Assembly: GCA_009829735.1 (NCBI GenBank)
Contig: CM020619.1
Coordinates: 30,034,063-30,098,062 of the forward strand
Source of the DNA: Pyropia yezoensis
Taxonomy: Eukaryota > Rhodophyta > Bangiophyceae > Bangiales > Bangiaceae
Direction: 5' to 3'
DNA: 64,000 nt
The position numbers and the translations under genes are program-made. The first letter of the stretch is position 1. Each line of letters starts with the position of its first letter. The notes beneath the pieces are model-generated. The model saw only the letters and a program-made list of their open reading frames with translations. It was not told the origin of the DNA and did no database searches. Of the stretch, positions 1 to 10,191 are shown piece by piece.

Positions 1-1510
1 AGTCCCGGGCCTGGATAACCGCTTTCCGTTGGGCCTCGGATAACATGGAACATTGATGGGCCATGTGGCCCGGTTCCCAGCAAAGGTAACAACGGTACGG
101 GCGCTGGCTATCCATGGTACGTACCCCCACGAACTGGGGCGCGGACCCCTTGAACCCAAACACTTGGCCCGACCCGTTCTTCTCAGTTTCCTTGTCAAGG
201 GGGCCCTTAAGGATCGTCGAGGGGCCCATAGGATTGACTGCCATTAACGGTGACGGGTCCGGGGTGGGCTTAGCCCGAAAATCAGTAGGCCTGCGGGCGG
301 GAACAGAGGGACCAGCCTTACTCGAAGAGGACCCTTGGGCCATCTTAATAACGTCCGTGGCTGCCTTGTACTTGCCCGCAGTAAAAGTAACCAACTGCTG
401 GTACGTACGGTCGGGAACATTGTAGACAAACGCGTCAGTGCGCAGGTACTCAGGGAGCCCTTGGATCAGCTGCTGTTTCATGGTGCCCTCGGTATGGATA
501 TTCCCACACAGTTCCGTTAGGCCCCGGAGACGGACCGCGAAAGCCTCGATGCCCTCGTCTGGTTCCTTAGCGGCCCGACTGAACCTGTCCTGTGCCAGGG
601 CCAGTGCATGGGGCTCTGCGTACGTCTCTAGGAACCAGTTAACGGCCTCTGGGTAACTTGTGATCGAGGAGCCACCAGACGCGCGGGAGGAATCCGGAAG
701 GGCCCGTGTGTACCGTAGTTCCGCGTCACCAGAGAGGAAATGTGGGATCGCATAAAGGGCCATCCCCTCGGAGACCGCGTTGTCGTTACAAGCCTTTACC
801 AGTCTGCGGAGCCACGTGAACACTTTCAGGGCCTCCTTACCAGAGAAATTAGGGTACCCAGCAAAAGAGTGTTTCATATTACGCGCGACCCGTCCCATCT
901 TACGAGCCTCACGTGTCCCATAGGTAGCCTTCTTGTTCCTCAGACGGTACGTACGGTAATCTAGGACCCGAGCAAAGCGATCATCTGAACACTTGATGAC
1001 CTGGGGCTCGGTCCGTGGGTACTCAGGGGTCTCAAGGTCCTCCTCATCCAGGACAGAAGAAAACGTGGTACCCGAGGAAGAGGACGTACAGGAACCACTG
1101 GAATGGTGACGACGCCGACGACGGCGGGAACGGGAACGATTGGAACGACTGGTATCATGGGACCCACATTGGCCAGCAGGACTCTGGCTCAGGGCCTGGG
1201 ATACAGTAGCCAAAATCTCATCTCGAAACGTTTCCAGAGTAGTAACAATGTCTTGTGACCCAGCAACAGGAGCCAAAGGTGGAACTCGGGTCCCTGTCTC
1301 AGAACCCGTGTCCCGACGTAAATCCTGACCCATAGTAGCCCGAATCCCACCCGGGGGCTCTGTCCCCCGACGCGAAATCCCTGTCTGCCCGCCTTCGCCA
1401 CGGCCCAACGGACCCGAGGGACCGCCACGACCGCGACCAGCGGGAGTAACCATAGAAGTGTCCGACGGCGCACCACGGCCCCGACCTCCCGAGGGAACAG
1501 GGTCCGTCAT
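1..1510 (-). CDS. Gag polyprotein of element A' (partial, C-terminus outside window)
   Basis: The frame is open from the ATG at 1510 to the window edge, about 503 codons. Gag forms the virus-like particle and binds RNA. The first 150 residues are Gly/Arg-rich and then Ser/Arg-rich. A capsid-like region follows (about residues 185-330), alignable by eye with the Gag of family B: both have a short aromatic stretch, then a helix with KACNDNAVSEGMA (KACDDNAISEGMA in B). A CCHC zinc knuckle (CYLCWEPGHMAHQC) lies near the window edge. The start agrees with the ATG of element A at 17244. It is the best preserved Gag of family A here. Confidence 0.85.
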   Translation of the reverse strand, partial: MTDPVPSGGRGRGAPSDTSMVTPAGRGRGGPSGPLGRGEGGQTGISRRGTEPPGGIRATMGQDLRRDTGSETGTRVPPLAPVAGSQDIVTTLETFRDEILATVSQALSQSPAGQCGSHDTSRSNRSRSRRRRRRHHSSGSCTSSSSGTTFSSVLDEEDLETPEYPRTEPQVIKCSDDRFARVLDYRTYRLRNKKATYGTREARKMGRVARNMKHSFAGYPNFSGKEALKVFTWLRRLVKACNDNAVSEGMALYAIPHFLSGDAELRYTRALPDSSRASGGSSITSYPEAVNWFLETYAEPHALALAQDRFSRAAKEPDEGIEAFAVRLRGLTELCGNIHTEGTMKQQLIQGLPEYLRTDAFVYNVPDRTYQQLVTFTAGKYKAATDVIKMAQGSSSSKAGPSVPARRPTDFRAKPTPDPSPLMAVNPMGPSTILKGPLDKETEKNGSGQVFGFKGSAPQFVGVRTMDSQRPYRCYLCWEPGHMAHQCSMLSEAQRKAVIQARD

Positions 1511-1630
1511 GTTGGCCGTGCGGTACTCGACCTGGACCAAAAGATCTCGTCACCAGAAACAGGAACCAAGGGACCAAACGCTACCGAGAAAGGAAAGGGC
1601 TGTCCCGATACGGGAGAGAAGTATAGCCCT

Positions 1631-1647
1631 CCCCTGCTGCTCCACCA
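1631..1647 (-). other. tRNA primer-binding site, element A'
   Basis: On the minus strand TGGTGGAGCAGCAGGGG starts four bases inside the LTR. The same 17 bases occur in families B and C, and one base differs in element A. It would pair with a tRNA whose 3' end reads CCCCUGCUGCUCCACCA. I cannot name the tRNA. Confidence 0.8.
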
Positions 1648-1651
1648 CAAA

Positions 1652-2296
1652 TGTAGCGTAATGGAGCCCAGGTTCCCGAAACCACAAACCACAAACACTC
1701 ACACAGAGACCACAGTCCGAAGTCCAGGAAAGAACAGGTAAGAGCCCTTGCTGATCCACTCGCCCGCCACGATACGAGGCAAAGGTAAACAGGACAAAAG
1801 CCCGAGGGAGAAGGAACCCAAAGCACTGTTCATTTTACAAGATGGCCCCGGGGAGAACCCCGGAGCACCTCTCAAGAACCTCCCCCCCTGGCCCCTCCAG
1901 GGGCCCAGAGCGAGGCCCCCAGAGGGCGCCCCCAGCAGGCCAAGTGCCAGCAAGGCACCGGCCGCTCACCGGGCCAACACACAAAAAGCAAGCGAAATCC
2001 CCCCACACACAAATGTCAATCCCCGAAAAAAACCCAGTGGGAAAAAGGGGAAAGACACGAAATCACGCAAGGAAAATAAATGCGAAAAATCAAACAAATA
2101 ACCCGAAGGTCAGTATGCCCCCAACCGGGCAAGTCCTCCACTCCGGGGGACCAATCAGGGCACCGGGCGTGTCGCCATTGCCCCGGGCCACCGATGCAGG
2201 GATCCCAAGCCAGCGCGTGGTTCCACGTAACGCTGCCAGCCGGGTCCCAAGTCAGCCTCCCGGGTCCCAACGGTACCTGAGGGCCACAACGCCACA
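1652..2296 (-). repeat. 5' LTR of element A'
   Basis: About 645 bp. On the minus strand it begins TGTGGCG and ends CGCTACA, imperfect inverted tips. It aligns with the 681-bp LTR of element A, which differs by substitutions and small indels. The outer boundary is set by where similarity to element A stops. Confidence 0.8.
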
Positions 2297-4058
2297 AGCG
2301 TATTCACACGCGTCCACGCGTCGAGGGATGCACTGCCTGGGAGCCTCTTGCCAGAACTAACCGCCCCGTTTGTGGCAGCAGTCGGCGCGGCATGGCACAC
2401 GCACGTCGTCTAGCACGTGGGACACGAAGAAAACAGTGGCCCTCAAAGCGTAGAACCGCAGGGAGGGCGCTCCGCTTCTCCAATCAATCGCCGGCAACCA
2501 CCTCCGACTGTGCCGGTGCAGTTTCTCCCCATGTGTGTCCCCCTGTGTGCCAAGTCGCCGGTGGGGATCGACGCGTGGGCCATGGTGCGGCGTGTCGCGG
2601 GGCACTTGCGCAGGAATACCCCCCCCTTCGTCCCATCCAGCGGTAGGCTGGCCCAGCCAGCAACGCAACGCGCTTGCCCTGCCACGTTAGAGCCGTGTTC
2701 TCCGAAACGAGCGTTGTGTGGCTGTTGCGGCGCCGCCTTGCTCCTGTGTGGGGCCCTGCAGCGCGGGCGACGATGCCGACGCGTTCAACGAGCTCTCCCT
2801 TTCCCTTTCCTGGTGCCATGGACCGGCCCACCGACCCTTCCTGACTCAGGGCTATTACGAGGCTCAATGACTTCATTCTCATTTTTCTCTAATGTACAGT
2901 TTGTTGCAGTTCCCCGACTTTTTTGACTCATGGAGACAAGAGAAACAGTGTGACAACAAGGCCATGAGCCAACCGCGTGCTGGGAGCTCGCAGCGGACCA
3001 ATATCGTGCTGCGGATCTTTCCTGCTGATCAGGCGATGATTGGCTGCAGTCGCGGCGGATCTGGTACCGAACGCTGCTTGGCATGATAGCTGTTGTGCTC
3101 TCTCACGATCTCGGCGAATTTCTTTCCATCTCGGCCCGATCCGCTCAAGAGCACTGGGAGAGGTCGCCGCTGGTTCCTGGGATGCCTGTTCCCTCTTCGA
3201 TGTGGGCAGAAGTTTAGTTAACGTCTCGTATCGCAGTGTTTTCACACTAACGCGGAGCACTCATTGGCCAGTGGTGCGCCATCTGAGGCATGCCATTGGC
3301 CTGTTGAGGGTTTGGTCTTGTTATTGTCGCCATGAGACAAATTTTGGGGTACTGCAATAATGAATACATTAATGAAAGGGCCCGAGGGACCGTCCATTCA
3401 TTGAATGTATCCCTATGGCGGTTGTTGTCGCGCGCCTGGTGTTCAGGAGGGGAGTGAACGATGGCACAGCAGGTGCCGCCGGTGGGGCGGGAGCATCTGT
3501 GCGAGGCCATCACCTCCGCGTGGCGGCAGCGAATGGCGACCGGTGCTATGCGTGGGTGGGAGGTCATGGATGGGTTGTGACCGTGCGGGGGGGGGGGGGG
3601 GGGGCAGCGAGTGGGGGGTAGGAGGAGGTGCGGTCGGAGAGAAAGGGTTCGAATAGAACACGCGGTGCTGGTGCTGGCTTCTATGTTCAAAAAGCGGGCG
3701 GGGGTGGGTGCGCTTGTTGTGGGAGAGCGAGGGTCAAAGGCTTGGTTGACTGTAATTGCTGTCGTCAACCGCCGACGGTGCGTGAAAGAGAGCCCGGGGC
3801 TCGGCAAGGACGGGGCGGGGGGGGGGGATTCTGCCGGCTGTGAGTCAGCGCCTTAGCATAACCTTGACTCTTGCGCCCATAACGGAATTCTCTCAAAAAA
3901 ACCGGCGTAAGCTGAACGGGCTGTCGTTTTAACGCCCAAAAGATATTCACCTCGTACTGGTTTCACCAATAGCTCACCTCAGTCACCTTGAGCAGGGACT
4001 CTTTCGCCATCCTCACCCGCTCTCTCCGTCTCATCATCCCCCGCATCACCTCCCACAT
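2297..4058. other. No gene recognised; flank of A' with two poly-G runs
   Basis: Short frames on both strands here have no recognisable domain and vary in composition. An 18-base G run lies at 3587-3604 and an 11-base run at 3817-3827. An AT-rich stretch with AATGAAT/ATTAATGAA words lies at 3359-3378. Nothing else can be supported. Confidence 0.5.
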
Positions 4059-6060
4059 CTAAGGCACAGACTGCAAAAATCCTAGCTCTTCCTCCCCTAA
4101 ATCAACCTCGCCCATCAGGTTGAGATTGGTGTGGACAAACATGAGCTTGGAAGCCCTGTCGTGGGTCAGCCGCTTGCGCATAAGGGAGTGTATTGGCTTC
4201 TGCAAGGAGAAGGAGCATTCGACGTCACATTAAGAGGGTGACATGCCCGCCAGAGCCTTGCCAATCTCGCGTAGTACAGGTGTCGAGCCCCCGTACAGCG
4301 ACCACCACCCCCAGATGTCCCATTCTGAGCTTCTCAGCGACTAGACATTCAGAGTAGCCCCAGGTGTACGCGCGGCGTCTGCCCCGCTCATGAAGGAGCC
4401 AGATAGGGCGGTGTAGGCAGTGATCTCGTCGCGCAGCGTCCGCACGCACTCTTCATCCGAGAGTTACTGGAGCTGACCGGAGGAGAACACGAGTGGGGAG
4501 CGAAAGAAGTACATCTTGATTGCTCTAAAAGAGCGCTCAACCACCGTGGCGATGTCGGTAGCCTGTGAGTCAAGTACTCTGGGGTCCAGAGTGGCTGCCA
4601 GGTAGTGCACATCGGAGACAAGCGGCACACGCATGCTGCGGTCGACGGGTCCAGAGACTCGCTTGTCCACGGCTGCACGAATCTGAGAGAAAAACGCGGA
4701 CGAGGCCGTTTTGGCCAGTCCGGAGGCGCCAACATTCTCTACCAGACTGCAAATCTCGTCCTGCAGCTGGAGGGTGGCGGAGAGAACACGGACCAGCCGG
4801 GCGCTCTGGCCGTCAAAGAGCCACAGGACACAGCCAGTGGGTCTAGTATGCGGCACGCTGCCGCCCAGTCGCGCGCATCGCTGGCCGACTCCGTCACGCG
4901 GAGAAGGATGGCCTGCGCATCCCGCGCGGTCTGGTCCCGGGGTTTGGCCAGCCGTCGCAGCTCGGTCGCATCGCTTTGCTCGAGAAGATTTCGAAGCGCT
5001 GGCCGATTGCGGACACAAGCTTGAAGCATATCTCGGTTGTACAAGAATCTTGTGGCACAGAGGGAAACGCAAGCCACAGCTGTTCGCTTCTCATGGGCAG
5101 CGCCCTCGTCCAAAGTGCGTTTGTAGACGTCCTTTCCCGATAGTTCGCAGCCAGCAAGCATTGGTGATTGCGGACGTACGGCGACACTGTTGTCGCCGTC
5201 TGGATAACTCCTCGCACCCACGGAACCTTACTCAGGACGAGCCAGCGCATCTCCAGGCATGAGGCAGTGTTACCCGAGCCGACAGCATTAAATATTTCTA
5301 GTCCACCGTAGACTTGCAGCTTCTGCTGCAGCAGCAGCGCCTGCCCCTCTGCATCTTGGCAGTCGTCGCAACAGTACACAGAGTCGAGGAACACGGGTCT
5401 GCCCCCCACAATGGCCATCAGGTTGACGACGTGATCATGTCGGACGTTCTCCCAGGCGTCCAGCACAAGCACAGCCTTTCGCCGCGAGCACCATTGGGAT
5501 AACATCTGGAGCACACGCCCCCTGATCTCCTCGTAGAGCCTGTCAAGCAGTGGTCCAGCCAACTTCTGCAGGGTTGGAGCCAGCTTTCGGGCGACCTATG
5601 CCGTTCGTAGGAGCTTCAAGAGTGAAATGAAAGTGGCGCTTTCCACAGACCGAAATGAAATTCGGCAAGCCACGAAGAAACGTAGAATCGCTTCGTCAAT
5701 GGCGGCACCCTGGTCTGGAGTAACGCGGTCGAGGAATTTGAGCGTGCGTGAAGATGAATCGTTGACAGTAGCAGTAGTTGTGGATGGCCCATTCGCTCCA
5801 CTGTCAGACGCCATGGTCGGACCGCCGGGCGCGGCCACCATCGACGGAAGCCGACCGACTAGCCGGTCAGTAGGAAGTGGCCTTGTCTTCTGCCGAGTAG
5901 TACTTGATCCCCAGGCCACCTGCTGCACCGTGAGCGCACTATTGCTGCAGTTGTAGAGATGCCTCGCGAGCAGGGTCTCGCTCAGCTGCTTGTCCTTCAC
6001 TAGACTGTTACAATTGCGACACACGGCCCTTAATCCAGGCAGCAAATTAAGCTCCAACAT
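4059..6060 (-). pseudogene. hAT-family transposase, decayed
   Basis: Read on the minus strand the parts come in hAT order. A BED-type zinc-finger remnant (CRNC near the start, HLYNC after it) lies around 5945-6020. A DUF659-like core includes a helix with AILRFFVACRISF (about 5650) and then LVLDAWENVRHDHVVNLMA (about 5410-5470). The C-terminal hAT dimerisation helix has ECSFSLQKPIHSLMRKRLTH around 4165-4225. The ATG at 6060 is the first in frame. The frame is broken: the protein signal moves between frames near 5580, 5100 and 4460, and a TAA at about 4252 precedes the dimerisation helix. Family knowledge: hAT enzymes cut and paste with 8-bp target duplications. The terminal repeats of this copy were not found. 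Confidence 0.8.
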
Positions 6061-6490
6061 CGTCTCACTCGCGCTGCGGCCCGTGCCAATACTGGGACGC
6101 GTCAATGGGAGTGCCGAGCCTCCAGCACCGTCTTCTTTAGCCTTCTGACTCTCACCGAAGGACCCTCTTCAGCCGCGGCCCTCGCCGACGTGTCGTTCAA
6201 ACCGCTACCTACGAGCTCGATAGAATCTCGTGCGCCAGCGCCGACCGCTGGAGCTGTGCGAGAGTCCATCATGCGTCACCACATGAAGCAATGTGCACAG
6301 TCGGCGCACGTGCAAAAGAGACCGCGCGGGGCTTTCTGGGGAAAGAGAGGGCCGGCTCGGGCTCCACAGGCACACAGCACATGCCACCAACGGGGTGCAA
6401 CGGAGCACGCTTGGCGACGCCGTGAACAACGATCAGCGACAGACCAGCACCCCTCAACACGACTTGCTTGTGTATTTACTGACGCAAGTA
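6061..6490 (-). other. 5' leader of the hAT element, repeated near 58.2-58.7 kb
   Basis: The stretch upstream of the transposase start, together with the first transposase codons (about 5975-6490 in all), matches 58205-58690 in inverted orientation over most of its length, with many substitutions. Similarity fades at about 6480, probably close to the element end. It looks like the noncoding 5' end of one transposon family present twice in this window. Confidence 0.65.
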
Positions 6491-7309
6491 AAATGAATGA
6501 ACAATAAAAATGAAAAATGCAGGCCATTACGCCCAGTTATGCAACTATGTGGGTATCTGGAATTTCCTCTCCTCGCTACCGCCGCCTCGCGCGGACTGTC
6601 TGCTCGGCGGGACCATCTCTGCGGTGGAGTTGCGGGGGGGGGTGCGTCCACACCCCCACCCCGCGTGGCCCGTTCTCGCGCGGCACCTCGCCGGGAAGGG
6701 GTGTGCGGGGGGCCCTACGAGCCGACGACACCTGGAAGCAGCGGCGGGCCACGACGGGAGCCGACGTCGGAAGGGGGGCGAAGCGAGGGGCCACAAGAGG
6801 GGACCGCCAGAAGCGCCTCCCCACGCCGGCCACCGCCCGGCACGTCCGCCCCCTCTCCACGGCGCCCACCCTCCCACCCATCGCTCGTTGGTCGGCTTCG
6901 CGGCCAGCTTTTCTCCTCTTTGTTTGTTGGGATTGCTCAGGGGTTGCAACCCCTTCTTTCTGTCTTTGCCTTTTCCCGGTCCGCGATGTGGAGCACGGCG
7001 TTCTCGCGTCGAGGCCTTGGCAGACCCGCGGTTCTCTTTTCTCTCTTTACAGTCAGTCCCCGATGATGACCCACCCCTATGGCGACCATTACAGCTGCCG
7101 GCACCGCGACGCCAGGTGCGTGCTCGCCAATCAATCGCTCCAGAAAAGCCGCCCGCGCCTCTCTCGCTGCTCTGAATGACTGTGGAAGACTGTCGGCCAA
7201 CTCGTTGTAGGCCCACCTGGGCTTATATGGGGGTGGTAAAGGTCGGGGATTGACTGTACCTCCATGAACCGTGGGTTCTGGTTTGTTCGAGCCCGGATTT
7301 GGAATAAAA
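6491..7309. other. GC-rich DNA without a recognisable gene
   Basis: Overlapping frames are open on both strands, as expected from extreme GC content. None shows a known motif and no two frames agree on a start. I see no gene here. Confidence 0.5.
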
Positions 7310-8344
7310 CAGGCCTGATCAAGGGTATCGCGCCAAGGGTACTACCCGGGTATCAAACAAGGGTATCTGAAGTACTCTTGACCGAAATCGAAGCCTCGCT
7401 TGATACACAGTACCGTTTCAGCCAAGAGTATCAGATACCCATTGCACAGATCCTCAAGGGTACCAGGAGGATTTCAGTCAGGACTTAGTACGGCAGCAAG
7501 CATTTCACTGCTTGGACGTGGGGTGGCGCCGTTTTGAAACGATTGTTCGTGGAGTGGCACCGTTTTGAAACGCTCGGACGTGCGGGGCGCTGTTTTGCCC
7601 AGACGCGCCGCTTGTTTGTTCCTTCCGCGGTGGTCAGAAGCCTACTTGCAAACCACCTGCCCATCAATCACGACGCGCCACTATCCGTACGTGGGAGCCT
7701 CCGAGGCCGTCGTCTGGTCCAGTTCAGGGTTACAGTCGTCCCAGGCTGTTCCTGACCAGGACCCAGGGGTGGTACGAAGGCTGCTTTCGCTGGCACACGT
7801 GTTGCCTCCGCGAGGACCAGCCCAACGTGGCTTCGCCCTTGCCCCTGCAGCATGGGTCGGCCAGCACCAATCAGAGCGTGCTCAGAGAATGGTGGCAGCA
7901 CTGCTGTGGCGCACACGTCGGAGTCGGCGAGGCGACGGCGACGCAGGGAGCCGCCATAACGCGAGCTCATCGGAGGAGGGAGAGGGGGGGCCTTATAGCG
8001 AAGCCCCGCAGCAGCTCTCGTGTGCCTGGCGAGACAACAGACGGGGTCGGGGAAGGAGGATGGTGCGAGGGCGACTGTACTTGTGAGAAACCTGAAGTTA
8101 GGCGACGTCCGCAGGTAATCATAGGTCTCATTCTTGGGTACTGATACTCTTACCTCCTATTTTTGCCGCATACTCTTGGGCCTGGCTGGGTCGAAGGTAT
8201 ACCTACGCGCCATACCCGTAAGGGCGCTGGCCTGCTGATACACTACACATGAGGAATGGTGTGGGCCCCATACTCATACCCACGTGTAAACTTTTCCCCA
8301 AGACACATACACATGGCCAAAAACGGTACCCTTGATCTCGCCTG
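7310..8344. mobile_element. Non-autonomous hAT-type element (MITE-like), 1035 bp
   Basis: The left end reads CAGGCCTGATCAAGGGTATC and the right end, reverse-complemented, CAGGCGAGATCAAGGGTACC: 17 of 20 match. The flanks are GAATAAAA (7302-7309) and GAATAAAC (8345-8352), an 8-bp duplication with one mismatch, the length typical of hAT insertion. Inside are several subterminal copies of AAGGGTA and GAGTATC words, as hAT ends often carry. No transposase is encoded, so it would need enzyme from elsewhere. The ends do not match any ends I could find for the hAT copy at 4059-6490. Confidence 0.7.
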
Positions 8345-10191
8345 GAATAAACATTCGTCAGAAGGCACACGCGACCCCGCCCAACGAGCCGGATAATGAA
8401 TTTATTAATGAACGACGCGACAAAAAGTGATTCTTTTTCAAAACCCCTGCCCTGACTGGCTCAGGCTGTGATGTGTGGCGGAGACCTGTTCCTGTGAAGC
8501 CGGAAACTGCGCGGGCTACCGCTGCAGACCGACATGATGTCGCCCAATGGCTACACGGGCGCGTGTGCAGCTGCACACTCTTCTGCAGTATCTGCCACGC
8601 GCTGACCGGCAGCGTCGTCGCTCGCCCCCCTCCCGTCCCTCGTGTGGACGCGGCCGGGGGTGTGCATGCACGGTCGGCACGCCCCGCCCTGCGGCCAAAC
8701 CGGCGTGGTGCGGGCGGCACGGCAGCTCCTCGAGTAGATAGCGGTAGCTGCGGGATCCTGCGGCTGGACCGCCCGCGCGGTCCGCGGGCAAGCGTCATCG
8801 CTGCTCCCCCCCTCTGTTTGCCGCGACGCATTAGGAAAAACAAGAAAATTGTCCATGGCTCTTTCGCGTCGCGGTCTTTGCTGACGTGTGTCCGTCAGGT
8901 CCCCACAAAACGAAACGCTCAGCGAGGTACACGGCGGCTGGCGCGGACCGACCGGCTGCCCCTGTCGCCAGCTGCTTGCCAGCCGCCAGACCCCCCTCAC
9001 CTCGCCCTCTCCACTGTCACCTGTACACCCTATTCATCCCCCGTTCCCTCCTCTCCAAACCACACCCCCTCTCCTTCTGCCCCCCGCCCCAGCACCCTAC
9101 CCTGCATGACCCACCACAGAAAGACGCTGGTCAGGGTTGACTGGGGGGGAGAGCGGCGACGGGCAAGCGACGGACGGCAGGAGCAGCCGGGCACTACCCG
9201 GGCCATGCCGGCCGAAACAGGAGCGCTGATGCAGGCCCGGCCGCCGCCGCTCGGCTGCTGCCGACCGCAGACCGCTGCGGTCGCCGCTGCGACTGCTCCC
9301 TCGCGGCGGCGGCGCCTGCGCGCGCCGCCTCCCCCCAACCGCCGCGGCGGTCGTCAACCGGCAGAAGGCGCCGCTGGCCGGACCCCTGGCTTGCGAACGG
9401 CGCGGGCCTTCCCCGCCCTGAGCGACAGCGGGCCACTGTGGCTGCCACCGAACGGCAACGACGACGGTGGGGGCGGGAGGGGGCGGCGGTGGCTCGGCGA
9501 CAGCAGTGCCGGTTGCAGGAAAGACGGGGGCAGCGACGCGAGCGGAGGCCACCGCCGAGGCAGCGAGGACAGTCCAGTGCACCGCGGCGGGAAAAGGTGA
9601 GGACTGCGGGGGCGTGCTGCCTGCCGGCCGTGCCGCTGCCGCCGCCGCTGCCGCCACCGCCGCTGCCGCCACCGCCACCGCCGTCGCCACCGCCGCCACC
9701 GCCGCTGCCGCCACTGCCGCCGCCGCCGCCGCCACCGCCACCGCCGCCACCGCCACCGCCGCCGCCGCCATCGCCACCGCCGGCCCGCCGTCCCTCAACG
9801 TGACCTCGCGGCGTGTACGTGGGTCCAAGGCGCGCACGCAGGCCATCCTGTACCGACAAGCCCCCGGCCCAGAGAGCGGCCCCGCTGTGCGCCGCGGTGC
9901 GGCCGCCCCAGCGTCGCACCGCTGCGGGCGTCCTGCCCGCTGGTGCCGTGCTCTATTGGTGTACGCCCAGTGACCGCCATAGCCGCCCTGGCGATGCCGT
10001 GCCTGACCGTGCCGGCGGCGTGTCTGGCCAACGGTCGGAGGCGTGCCGCCGCGCCGTGCTGGCCAAGCCCGGGGTCACCCCCTCCGCCCTGAGGAGGAGA
10101 TGGTGACCACAAGTGTGGCCACCTCTGCGTGGGTGGCTCCCCACGTCGCGCAAAGGGAGAGTGTAGTGGCTGCTGCCGCTGCCGCCATGAA
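8345..10191. other. Low-complexity GC-rich DNA, no gene called
   Basis: Long frames exist on both strands (8473-9600 plus; about 9097-9919 minus). They are made of Arg, Pro, Ala or Gly runs and mirror each other across strands. This is the signature of a GC-rich repeat, not a gene. Confidence 0.55.
9640..9785. repeat. GCC/CCG trinucleotide repeat
   Basis: About 145 bp of imperfect GCC repeats mixed with GCT, ACC and ATC triplets. It reads as poly-Pro, poly-Ala or poly-Gly depending on frame. Confidence 0.95.

Larger units (their letters stand above)
1..2296 (-). mobile_element. Ty3/gypsy LTR element A' (5' part, cut by window edge)
   Basis: On the minus strand a 5' LTR, a primer-binding site and a gag reading frame follow in order and run off the left edge. 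The LTR and gag match element A at 16422-17758, so the two are separate insertions of one family in opposite orientation. No pol is visible because the window ends first. No break is seen in the part present. The 3' LTR and target duplication cannot be checked here. Confidence 0.88.

Noticed and set aside
3640-3660. GGTTCGAA word resembling a tRNA T-loop
   Set aside because: No matching stems or anticodon arm around it; the same word at about 27600 lies in gag of element C.
6510-7216. Several overlapping frames of about 220 codons on both strands
   Set aside because: Three frames are open at once, a result of extreme GC; no motif or consistent start.
3359-8415. AATGAATNNATTAATGAA at 3359 and 8396 as flanking duplication of a 5-kb element
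   Set aside because: The words are AT-rich and self-complementary, no matching ends were found next to them, and the hAT and MITE features explain the interval better.
8473-9600. 375-codon frame on the plus strand and a matching frame on the minus strand
   Set aside because: Both are Arg/Pro/Ala/Gly runs over GC-rich repeat DNA, begin at non-ATG codons and show no domain.
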